DNA of 64,000 nucleotides from Carnegiea gigantea (Eukaryota; Streptophyta; Magnoliopsida; Caryophyllales; Cactaceae): assembly GCA_029747015.1 (NCBI GenBank), contig JAKOGI010000057.1, forward strand, positions 1,445,001 to 1,509,000. Reading direction: 5' to 3'. Each line of letters opens with the position of its first letter. The stretch's first letter is position 1. Shown in pieces: positions 11,020-21,336 of this stretch. Under the pieces are notes generated by a model, which saw nothing but the letters and a program-made list of their open reading frames with translations, made no database searches and was not told the origin of the DNA. The position numbers and the translations under genes were made by a program.

Positions 11020-14000
11020 ATGCCGAAAGACGATACCTTTGCTATTGATCCTCAATCTCCATATTATCTCCATCCCTCAGATGAACCTGAAGCTATCATA
11101 ACATATATTAAATTTGACGTCAAGAATTATAGTCTTTGGAATAGAGCTGTTTATTGTCAAAAAATAAGCTTGGGTTCATTGATGGTAGCATATCTAAACC
11201 AGAACCCACGGCTACTCCCGCTATGAAGAATGCATTGAACACGGTGAATTCAATGATCACCTCATGGATCCTAAACGTCATTGACTCCAAGCTCCATACA
11301 AGCATAGCATTTGAGGATACGGCTCACAAGATGTGGGTGACTATTCAAAAGAGATACTCAGTCATCAACGTCCCTTGTATTCATTAACTCAAGAGTGAGA
11401 TAGCGTCTTGCAAACAAGGCAATATGGAAGTAGTTGAATTTTACTCCAAACTCATGGGCCTTTGAGTGAACTAGCAAACTACATTAAAATTCCGAACACC
11501 ACCTATAAGTTTACGTGCGGCAAGTGTGATTGTAACACTCATGGAGCTATTATTAAGATGATGGAAGAAGATAAGAGTCTAGATGATGATCTTTATTCAA
11601 ATATAAGGGGTCAAATTTTGGCTCTTGACCCAATGCCACCTTTGGATAGGATATTGAACATGGTTCAACAAGAGGAGAACCATAAGCAGATGATGAGAAA
11701 TCGCAAAAATAAAGATGAAAACATGGTCGCGTTTGCTATGAGTCACCGAGGTAGAGCTTCCTCTCAAACAGCTCGTGATCGAGTATCTTACACACATTGT
11801 GGAAAAATTGGACATAAGGAGTCCAATTGCTTTGAACTCGTGGGATACCCAGCTGGATGGGGAACGCGAAGCAGAGGCTGAGGACATGGTGGCCACGATA
11901 ATCGTGGTGGTCGCATTTCGACTGGAGCAGGCAGAGGTGAGGCAGCACAAGCTGTGACGATGCAAGTCCCAGTCATGACAGAAGCTGCCCAGAATACTGT
12001 TGTGCTTGGTTTGACTGCAGATCAAGTGCAGTGTCTGCTTAGCTTAATCGAGACCCCCAAATGAGAAATTATCAGGCAACGTGAGGTGGTTATTTGATAC
12101 TATCACATCGTGTCATATGACAGGAGTGTATGATGTGCTTGAAAACGTAAGGAATATCCATCCTATTGTGGTTGCACTACCAGATGGAAACAAGGCTTTG
12201 GCAAGAAAAGTCGGAACCATGAAGCTTGGACTGAAGCTCATACTAAATGATGTCCTTTTTGTACCAAAATTAACTTGTAACTTGATATCGACTTATCAAC
12301 TGAATAAAGAGTCTAATTCTACTGTGGCATTTACTGATAGTTTTTGTGTGGTTCAGGACCGTATCTCGAGGAGCCTGATTGGAGTGGATAGCGTAAAAGG
12401 AGGTGTCTTTCTTCACAAGAAGGTGCTCGACTTGAAGTTTGAAGCTAATGCGGTCAGAAAGTGTGATTTGTGGCATGGACGTCTTGGTCATCCTTCCAGA
12501 CAAGTTCTTTCTTTGCTTTCTAAGAATTTGGGTTTTGATTTATGTAATAAAATGAATGAGCCCTGTGATATATGCTTTCGTCTCAAACAAACTCGTTGTT
12601 CTTTTTCTCAAAGTGAAGGCAAAGCTGGCAATGTACTTGAACTCATACATTGTGATATTTGGGGAGCTTATCGCATTCCATCTAATTGTGGAGCACGTTA
12701 TGTTTTTAGCATTATGGACAATCATAGTAGAGCTGTTTGGGTCTATTTAATGCGTGATAAAAGTGAAGCTAGTTTGCTTTTGCAAAATTTTATGGTCTTT
12801 GTAAAAAAATCAATTTGGGAGAGTTGTAAAAATTATACGTAGTGATATACGTAGTGATAATGGGAAAGAGTTTACCTCCCGACCTATGGAGAAGTTTTAT
12901 CATGAGAAGGGAATAATGCATAAAACAAGTTGTGTGGACACTCTACAACAAAATGGGAGGGTTGAATGAAAGCATAGGCATATTTTAAATGTGGCTAGGG
13001 CTCTTCGTTTCCATGCTGAGTTGCCTATTGAACTATAGGGTGAATGTGTGTTGACTGCAGAATATTTAATGAATGGTATTCCTATAAAGCTGTTAAAAGG
13101 AAAAACTCCTTATGAATACTTGTTTGGAGTCTCACCGTGTTATGAAACATCCGTGTCTTTGGGTGTTTCAGTTATGCAAAATTTGGAAACCGAACAAAGG
13201 ACAAATTTGTGTCCGCTAGTAGGAAGTGTGTCTTTGTGGGATACCCCTTTGGAAAAAAAGGGTGGAAACTATATGATTTGGAAAGCAAAGAAATCTTTGT
13301 TGGTCGAGATGTTGAGTGTTTTGAAGACATATTTCCTTTCTCCCTCACAAAAGAATAAAATTTAGGAGAAAGGGGGAGCCAGGATTCTCCTAAATTTTGG
13401 ATGGGTTTTTTTGGAATCATGATGACCAAAATTAGGTAGGGCAAGATGAGCAAAGTGACGTACAGTCAGTTGGAATTATTGGGCTAGACTTGCATCCAGC
13501 AAGACAGGGGCATACGCTAGAAACAGCAGACCAGGCCCAAACCATGACTGATTCTGTTGGACCTAATCTAGCAGTTACAGAACGCAACAATAACGAGAGG
13601 GAGACCTTGGCCCAGCCGAATGCAAGTCACCCCATTAGACATTGTGAACGAGTACGTCAGGCCCTGAGACATGTCACCAATTATGTTTGCTGTAATGTTC
13701 AATCTAAAGACCCTCCGGCTACCAACTCGTTCCATCATAGTCCTTCAGGTACTCCACATCCTATTGTCAGTTTTGTCACATGTAGTAATTTTTTGTCTAC
13801 TCACCAAGCCTTTCTAGCTGCCATTATAAAAATTATGGAGCCCAGGTCTTACTATGAAGCAGCCAAAGACCCTTTGTGGCAGAAGGTTATAGCAGAGGAG
13901 ATACAAGCTCTTGAAGACAACAAGACTTGGACCATTGTGGATCTACTAGTTGGAAAAAAGGCCATCAGTTGCAAATGGGTTTATCGTGTCAAGTACAGGT

Positions 14001-15352
14001 CCGATGGCTCCATTGAAAGATACAAAGCTCGTTTGATGATTCGAGGAGATCATCAAGTCAAAGGTTTTAATTTTATTGAAACCTTCGCTCCTGTGGCCAA
14101 GATGACAACTGTTCGAGTTTTTCTCTCCGTGCAGTATCAAAAGGTGGGGAGTTGCATTAGTTAGATGTCAATAATGCATTCCAGCATGGTGATTTGGAGG
14201 AGGAAGTATAAGCTACCTCCGGGATTCACTTCAAGTTCACCTCATAAGGTATGCCGCTATGGCTTAAGGCAAGCACCACGACAATAGTTTGCCAAGTTAT
14301 CTAGCAAGCTAGAGGCTTATGGTTTTTTCGGCTCTTATGCTGATTATTCTCTTTTCAACTATAAAAAGGGGCATATTTTTCTCGGGCTACTTGTTTATGT
14401 TGATGATATCATCCTTGTTGCAAATGACACTCTTGCTTGTCAACAATTCAAAGAGTATCTTAATACCTATTTTCGGATTAATGACCTTGGCTCTTTGAAA
14501 TATTTTCTTGGTATTGAAGTGGCTAGAGGGCCGAAGGGACTGCTCTTGTGTCAACGAAAGCATGCATTAGAAATTGTGGTTGAATGTGGGCTCCTTGGTA
14601 GCAAGCCTATTGCGTCTCCAATAGAAGAAAATCACAAATTGGTGCTTGCTTCTAGCAAGTCATATGATGATCCTACACAGTATAGCAGGCTAATTGGGAC
14701 GCTTATTTATTTGACTATTACTTGGCCAGAACTTAGTTAGACGGTCCATGTTTTATCCCAATTCAGGCAAGTTCCCCAGACTGAGCATTTCAATGCTGCA
14801 AGGCGTGTGCTTCGCTATATAAAAGGCACTCTAGGACGTGGATTTTTGCTTCGTACAGACAGCAACTTGCAGGTGTATGCTTATTGTGACTCCGATTGGG
14901 GTGCTTGTCCACTTACGCTCTGCTCTTTGACTGGGTATTTTGTGACACCAGGAGGGTCACCTGTCTCTTGGAAAACAAAGAAACAATCTACTGTGTCTCG
15001 CTCCTCGACAGAGGCGGAATATCGCTCTATGGCAGCTGCCACAAGTGAGTTAATATGGCTTAAATCACTTTTGGGATCTCTTGGTGTCTTTCCTACTCAA
15101 CGCATGAAATTGTTCTGTAGCAGTCAAGTCGCCATGCATATTGCAAAGAATCCAGTATTCCATGAGCGCACGAAGCAAATTGAGATTGATTGTCACTTTG
15201 TACGGAAGAGGCTTGTTAATGGAGATTTGGTCTTATCTTATCTCTACACCGCTTAGCAACCGGCAAATCTCTTTATAAAGGCACTTGAAACTGAGCAGTT
15301 TCTTCATCTACGCGACAAGTTGGACATGATCAATCCTCATGCACCAGCTTGA
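11020..15352 (+). pseudogene. Broken Copia gag-pol
   Basis: The frame begins at an ATG at 11020 with a gag-like start and is interrupted by stops and frameshifts from about 11225 onward. A CCHC zinc knuckle lies at about 11788-11830, but its first cysteine is a tyrosine (YTHCGKIGH). The protease site at about 12090 reads DTIT instead of the expected DTGA or DTGS. GAG-pre-integrase (LWHGRLGHP) and the integrase core (LIHCDIWG) lie at 12460-12840. Another break near 12840 separates them from integrase remnants up to 13365. Reverse transcriptase spans about 13835-14740, with CKWVYRVKY and YVDDI (about 14389-14410). RNase H lies at 14870-15080, with DSDWG and STEAEYRSM. The many lesions show an inactive copy. 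Confidence 0.92.
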
Positions 15353-15359
15353 GGGGGAG
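15350..15359 (+). other. Polypurine tract of the Copia element
   Basis: TGAGGGGGAG lies directly before the 3' LTR and overlaps the end of the pol reading frame. This is the usual plus-strand primer position. Confidence 0.85.
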
Positions 15360-15585
15360 TATTGTGGAAGATAATATCTTTTGATAATATTTGCCAAAGA
15401 TAAGATAATATTTAGATGTGATATTTGTGATAATATTTGTTTGTACAGGAAGATAGGTTTAGCCTTTGTTTTTGCTTTGTATTAATTAGCCTCATGCGAC
15501 GCGTGGACAGGTAGAGAGAAACCAGAAAGAGGCAGCAAGCCCTTTCAATGAAAATCAATATCAAGTGTTTTCGATTATTCGTTCA
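15360..15585 (+). repeat. 3' LTR of the Copia element
   Basis: The 226-bp LTR matches the 5' LTR apart from scattered substitutions and one deletion of about 27 bp. It ends TTCGTTCA, followed by the target duplication CAAAG. Confidence 0.9.
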
Positions 15586-16630
15586 CAAAGCTCATATTGA
15601 ATTGGAGTTCCTTGTTTCAAGATTGGCCCCGGGGGGGGGGGAGAAAACTTGATTTCTGTTTTTATTTGCGCCAGTTTTGGAGCTTTTCTGATTTGGGCTG
15701 AATCCGATGACTTAATTTTCCATCAAATATGTCTTTGTGGAGGTAGATGCAGAAGTGGAGGCAGCCTTGAAATTGAACCCCAAACTTGAATATGCTATAG
15801 AAACCAATAAAAACTAAGCTGCCAAAAACACTTAGATAGCATAGTTTCGAATGGAAGAGTATTTCGATTGATTCATAACTCCGACGAGCCAACATGCCTG
15901 ATATTACATTATAAGTATTAACATCACAAACCAAAAGGTGGTCACATAAAAATACAAACTCAAGGTGTGAAATATTAATGTAAAAGAGTTCGCCGAGTAG
16001 ATGATAATATATAAAGAGGTGGATTAAAGAAGACCTTAGTGATGCATGTTCTTTCCGTAAAATTATGTAAGAGAAAATACTTAAGTTTTTTCTTTTTGAA
16101 TTGATATATTTCATACACTCACATAGCATAGAGAGAATCGAACCCTGATCTTTCTTGTGAAAACCAATTAACTTACCAATAGCTTGCCTAGAAGGGGAAA
16201 AACAATTGGGTTTTCAATTCATCTATTTCCATTTCTCTCTAAAACATAAGAAAGCCTCCCACCCCTATGAGGTATCTATGTCAAAGCAATCCTCTACATA
16301 AATTAATAGAAAATACCTTCTCTTGGTGCATAATTTCCCTATAGTGCATCAACGTTCCTAACTTATGTGTACCCATAATATAAGAACAACTGTGCAAATG
16401 ACGACTTACCGTCAGTGGTATTTAGAAATTTTGTTTGTTTTTTTAGTTTTTTTGAATTTTATAAGTGCAAACTACTTCTAATTTTTATGAGTGTTCACTC
16501 ATTGGCAAATCCAAATTATAAAATATGATGGAAAAAATTTTGAAAAATAGGTAAAAGAGACACTTTACATGAATGAGAATGAATACATCACCAGGTATTC
16601 ATTTGGTTCCTAGCTTCACTTGCTTATCTT

Positions 16631-16813
16631 TTTTTTTTTTTTTTTTAAAACAATGGTAAATATGGGCCACCTGTTGGGCTCTCTATCTCGGAAAAAACCC
16701 ACCAGGTCAATCAGCTTAAGGAAAGGGTGACAAAATTGCTAAGGACCAAGGCCCAACCCACACACCTCCCTCTATCAATTAATTAGGAAAGGAAAGTCCC
16801 CACCCGTATTCGA
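16631..16813 (-). mobile_element. SINE-like retroposed insertion with 17-bp target duplication
   Basis: A poly(T) run on the plus strand (a poly(A) tail on the minus strand) starts at about 16629, followed by about 165 bp of non-coding sequence. The flanks are CTTCACTTGCTTATCTT at 16614-16630 and CTTCACTTGCTTGTCTT at 16814-16830, which differ at one base. A tail plus a long direct repeat is diagnostic of LINE-mediated retroposition. On the minus strand the element starts near TCGAATACGGG, which may be a worn Pol III B box, so it is probably a 5'-truncated SINE. Confidence 0.75.
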
Positions 16814-17681
16814 CTTCACTTGCTTGTCTTGTCACCATAATTATAAGAAGCACAAGCATCCAATTCTTATACTATATTAATAGATACTCCCATAAGTTAT
16901 AAAACCATACACATAGTAAAACTTAACTTTATGACAAACACACACAGAAAAAAGTGTCGCATGATTTATAGAAATATATACTCTGGAGAGTATAACATAG
17001 ATTCCCTCAAGCGTCAATTTTTGTATCTATTTCGATCTTTCCTTCCCTACGTCAACAAGATGGTTATAGTATGATCTCATTTTTTATTTTTTTTCCTAAG
17101 TACTGAGATTTTCAGGGAGGGGCTACGCCACCTACAACGATGGAAGCTACTCATAGAACCTCTTACAACTATTGTTTTACTACTGTTCAATTTAGCTGTA
17201 AATCCTAGTAATTATACGTGGATATTAAGTTGGATATTATATTGAAATAAAAAGTTAGACCAGAGCTGTTGTGCCACAAATATTTACAATTTACGACTTC
17301 TCAAAATGAGATCACACTTCTTTTTTCCTCTTCATTTCTTACAAAATCATCTTTGATTTTTTTTTTTTTTAAAAAAAACCTTACAAAAACCATCCAAAAT
17401 ACATATCATCTTCTAAGTTGTTTTTTTTTTTGGGGGGCGCCAATTTGGCTCAATTATAACATACTATTCATCATTCTTTTTGTTAATATTCAAACCGATA
17501 GCAAGTCGCAAAAAGAATGCTAAATATCACCGGCATCAACCTTTGTGCCGCCTTCACACCCAAGACAAAGCCGTCACTCTAAGATAGAGCTGAGAAAGCC
17601 TAACCAATATGATAAAACAACACGAACCCAACCCGAAATTACTAAGAGTAACACAAACCCGCCCCAAACCAATTTTGGTCT

Positions 17682-17815
17682 GAAGTCGATACGATTTGAC
17701 AGTTTAGCATGAGAACTTATTCCTTTTTAATTTTGAGCAAATTTAAACTATTTTTAATGTAGACACGAAATTGAATCGTTCATTAAATGGGTCGACCCAA
17801 CTCTACCCATTTTTC
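17682..17815. repeat. Dispersed repeat, copy 1
   Basis: This stretch (starting GAAGTCGATACGATTTGAC, ending near the TAAATGGG block) is clearly related to 39532-39670. Both contain CGATTTGACNGTTTAGC, a TTTTTAA block and TTNATTAAATGGG in the same order. It probably belongs to a MITE family whose ends are not resolved here. Confidence 0.6.
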
Positions 17816-17961
17816 AGCTTTAGTCTAAGATGAGAGCCCGGGCCCGCAACTACTCGTAGTTAACGCTACAACACTGCATATATACGCACGTTACACGTTC
17901 CATTTACCTCCCGCTGATACAAAGCATACCCATGCTATCCTCGCATTCTCCATGCTGCTCA

Positions 17962-18601
17962 TTAGAAAGACCATGAAAATTGGAAGCCTCCACCACTCAA
18001 ATCCCCGGACAGGTAACCCCGCCAGTCCCTGCCTGCGAACTCAAGCGGGTTTGCACTGGGTTGAGGGAACCCAAAGGTGACCTCAGTCTCCGCCCACAAG
18101 GCATTGCCGAGGCTGGGATTCGGGTTCTCCCAAAGCCCATGGTCCATCATCCCAACCTCATTCTTCCCGGAGCTCTCCCTCCTTCCAGTAGTCTCCTCAA
18201 TGGTGCGAAGGCTAATGTCACTTGTCATGAACCCAGAAACAAAGCTACTACTGCCAGAAGGTATCCAGGTTGACTCGGTTTGAGGGTTCGGCTAGGCCCG
18301 GTGAAGATGGGGCAGGTTGAGCAGGGCATCTGACCCGTAGGGCTTCCGGGCAGCAGCATCATAGGCCCACACAGCTTCATGAGAGGTGTTGAAGGTACCA
18401 AGCCATAGTCGGTCCCCACGTTGGCTCACGGATCTCGGCCACCCAGTTACCCCAGGTCCTCTGCCGGACCCCCTTGTAGGTGCAGAGGGCGTTCTCAGGT
18501 CCGCCCTTTCCCCTCATACACACCTTCCTTGAACCAGCTTGGGCCGGCTGCTGTTTCTTCCCCAGCTTCTGCTCCCCCATCCTCACCTTTGAATTCAACA
18601 T
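17962..18601 (-). pseudogene. AP2/ERF (DREB2-like) transcription factor, frameshifted
   Basis: Read from the ATG at 18601 the frame gives [11 protein letters not shown], a basic stretch and [20 protein letters not shown], the DREB2-type lead into the AP2 domain. It continues [12 protein letters not shown], where WGKW is usual. At about 18416-18424 one base is missing and the frame shifts. In the next frame the domain resumes as [13 protein letters not shown], with a recognisable DAAARK-like helix. A TAG at 18292-18294 then ends it. Beyond the stop the same frame stays open to 17962 and reads like a normal acidic, aromatic C-terminal region ending FSWSF. The intact ancestor would have been a single-exon factor of about 200 aa binding DRE/CRT elements. 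Two otherwise isolated lesions suggest recent loss, or a sequencing error at the frameshift. Confidence 0.85.
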
Positions 18602-18715
18602 TGCACATGGAAACAGAGCAAAAACACTGGAAACAGGGGACAAAGAAAATAACTGTTTGCTCGTGTGTGTGATCAAGTTAGTCAACTGAGATGCTAAGCT
18701 AGGGTTACTGTGCTC

Positions 18716-18723
18716 TATTTATA
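18716..18723 (-). promoter_or_regulatory. TATA box of the AP2/ERF pseudogene
   Basis: TATAAATA on the minus strand lies about 115 bp upstream of the ATG. A MITE begins at 18731, only 7 bp further upstream, so the former promoter is separated from this box. Confidence 0.6.
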
Positions 18724-18730
18724 TGCCTTA

Positions 18731-19125
18731 AGCTCTGTTTGGACCTTGAAAAATTTGGTGGAAAGAAAAAAATTTAGAAAAGTTATTTTTTTTTCTTGTG
18801 TTTGGTTTAGAGAAAATCACAAAGAAAAAAATATAGAGGAAAGTTTGGTGGAAAAATAGTTAGAAACAAGTGACAAAATTTTCCTCATAAAATTGTGAGG
18901 AAAGTTTGAGGAAAATTTCCAACCTTCTCCAACCTTGTATTGTTTAGATGGCATCAAAATAATTTAAGTAGTTTATTAACATTCAAATTTCTCATCCAAA
19001 TTTTTGTATTTATTCCTTGATCTAAACAAGAGGAAAAAAACTCATTTTCTTCCTACTTTTTTTCCTTCACATTTTTTTCCTTCAACTTTTCTTTCCATCA
19101 AAATTTCAAAGGATCAAAGGGAGCC
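18731..19125. mobile_element. MITE with TTA target duplication (PIF/Harbinger-like)
   Basis: The left end is AGCTCTGTTTGGACCTTGAA. The right end in reverse complement is GGCTCCCTTTGATCCTTTGA, and the similarity runs about 40 bp inward through TGGAAAGAAAA. TTA flanks both sides (18728-18730 and 19126-19128). The 395-bp element has no coding capacity. A 3-bp T/A-rich target duplication points to PIF/Harbinger. Confidence 0.75.
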
Positions 19126-19128
19126 TTA

Positions 19129-21086
19129 AAGTGAGGAAGAGAGAGTGACCGAGTTCAATGGATGAATAGGTGTCTACCATGAAATCTGGGTTGATACTTG
19201 TCAGCATGAACCTGTTCATTGTGTCTCTTCAAGATTTTCCCACATGGCAAATTTAATAGGCCCAGATATTTTTCTCAACAGCCAAAACACACATGACCAA
19301 ATATGGTTATTTTAAACAAAAGTTTCAATTTTTGTTATGACTGTGGCTCTTGAGAAGGAAGAGTTGCAGTGACAGTGGCTTTCTGGGTTATCGTAGGGCT
19401 AATTCTCTGATTGGGTGAAGTGGTGAACACTGAAGTGTCAAAAATTTTCCCTTCTTCCTTCTCTCTCCTAGAGCTGCGGATAAGCACATAAATGGAACTA
19501 CTCCAACAATCTTCGGGCTAGACGTAGCAAAACTAACCCAGACCTGAATATCTTGACCTAAAACCCTTTTTGACTCACCTCAAGTTAACTCGATGACGAT
19601 GAATATTAATAATTGAACCTACGTTGTCAAGACAAATTTATTGAAGCAATCAATAAAAAATAAAAATTAACTTGAACCCGAAATTCTATCAATCCAAAGT
19701 TGAACCAACCAAAATCAACTGATTCAACTTCTATCGGCCTGAAGATGACCAACCAAAATCAACCGATCCAACTCAATCCAAACCCAAAATCTCCTGTTTC
19801 CCAAGAGTCCATTGAGTTTAACGATTTCCAATTGCTGCATGCATTGTACCTTCTATACAACGATCCTCACCATCATCCATGACGTGAAACTCCAAAATTC
19901 AGTGCACTCATGAAACTAAGGCTTGAAAGTTGAACATTTCCAACTCTCAAATCAGAACAGTGGGTCCGGCCTTTTGATACAGTTGTCTAAAAACCCAAAC
20001 TCCTCTTGGTGCCAAAGCCTAATTATGTCCTAATTATGTGTCAAGAACCTAAAACTATAGGCACTTGAAGAGAAGGCCATAACTCAAGCATTCATTGAAC
20101 ATGTACAGGAAGTCGTGGAAAATGTTGCATATGTGCTGCTCAATGTTTTCAGAAAATCCGTACTACAAGAAGTCATATGCATCATATCATAGAAATTCAA
20201 AAATGATGATTGAATTTGACATAAGACAGGACATATACACACAACATTGCCTACATGCAAGCAACGAAAAGCACTTAGTTAACTGAAGAATAAATTTCAG
20301 ACCATTCTATTAATAACAAAGAGAAAAAGAGGGAACACTAATGATGTATCTATGATCAGATCTGGTATGAGGGAGTCAGTAGTACCCATAGCTTTGTAGG
20401 TCTGAGGTCCAAAGCATTTTGTATTTCCATTGTTGAGTCGCAGGCACCTTCAGTAACTAAGCAAGCTGTATGCTGCAAAGACCATAAATCCATAATCAAC
20501 CATAAGGATATTAGCTTAATTCCTGCAGACAGGGACATTTGACGCCGTTTTTTTTATTTATTTCTTCTGTATGGGTTTTCCCTTTTTTTGTTTTTGGGGG
20601 GGGGGGGGGGGGGGGGGGGATGGTGTTTGGGTTTGGTACCCTATATAGTCACATTTTCCCACTCAATCATAAGCCTTTGTCTTTGTGTTTTCACATCAAA
20701 AAATTCCTTACAGTACGACAAGATGGTAAACGAGATTTTTATTCTCAAATTATGGTGCTGGTTAGGTTATACTGGAGTACTCTAAAAGAACTGTAATCTA
20801 AAAGCAACAAATACTATAAACACTGAAGTATAGATGTGATAGCTACTGGAAAACTTCCAGTTTCATACCCTTTTTTCACTTCCCTATTTGACTGGCGATC
20901 CTATTGATGCAACATTAACAATTTTCTAAAGCAATTATTATTCATCTACTCCAAAGATGCTGAAGAGGACAGCCACACTGAAATAAGCAAACTTACCGAC
21001 ATGACAGGAAGTCAAATACCGGACTCAAAATGAAGTGAAAAAGTATTCCCAATAATAAATTAGTCGATCATATGTGATACTTGGTA
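19129..21086. other. Intergenic region between the AP2 pseudogene and OBGC2
   Basis: No gene is recognised. A 24-base G run lies at 20596-20619. The part nearest 21086 may contain extended OBGC2 3' UTR. Confidence 0.4.
20596..20619 (+). repeat. 24-base poly(G) tract
   Basis: An uninterrupted run of G follows a T-rich stretch. Its true length cannot be trusted, because homopolymers of this size are error-prone in sequencing. As DNA it could form a G-quadruplex. Confidence 0.8.
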
Positions 21087-21092
21087 TTTATT
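21087..21092 (-). terminator. Candidate poly(A) signal of OBGC2
   Basis: AATAAA on the minus strand lies about 245 bp past the OBGC2 stop codon, a normal 3' UTR distance. Further AATAAA motifs occur near 20555-20565, so this choice is provisional. Confidence 0.4.
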
Positions 21093-21336
21093 TATAGACG
21101 TAGCATCTAATATGACCATCAACATACCAGCAATTAGCAACCTAAAAAATGGATAGAAAAGTTGTTGGAGGTGAAAATAGAAAAACATAGTAAGATGGTC
21201 AAACATACCTCAATATCCCAAAAGATCATTTTTGATCAAATGAGCTTCTAGCTTATATTGAAACCAAGCTACCGTTAAGCTCACGACTTCGCCAAGAAGT
21301 TCCATAACATTAATGAGAACTTCCACATCTCAGCCC

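Larger units (their letters stand above)
10708..15585 (+). mobile_element. Degenerate Ty1/Copia LTR retrotransposon
   Basis: This is a complete but decayed element of about 4.9 kb. It is flanked by the 5-bp target duplication CAAAG (10703-10707 and 15586-15590). Its order is 5' LTR, methionine-initiator-type primer site, gag, protease, integrase, reverse transcriptase, RNase H, purine tract and 3' LTR. Integrase lying before reverse transcriptase is diagnostic of Copia. The internal frame is broken in several places, so the copy cannot be autonomous. The two LTRs are mostly alike, but the 5' copy keeps about 27 bp absent from the 3' copy. Confidence 0.95.
15591..17961. other. Intergenic region between the Copia element and the AP2 pseudogene
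   Basis: No supported gene. A SINE-like insertion sits at 16631-16813, and a copy of a dispersed repeat starts near 17682. A 155-codon minus-strand frame at 15662-16129 is AT-rich and matches no family I know, so it is not called as a gene. Confidence 0.5.

Noticed and set aside
15662..16129. A 155-codon minus-strand frame after the Copia element
   Set aside because: Composition is that of AT-rich non-coding DNA, with many Ile, Phe, Tyr and Leu residues. No motif, promoter or splice context supports it.
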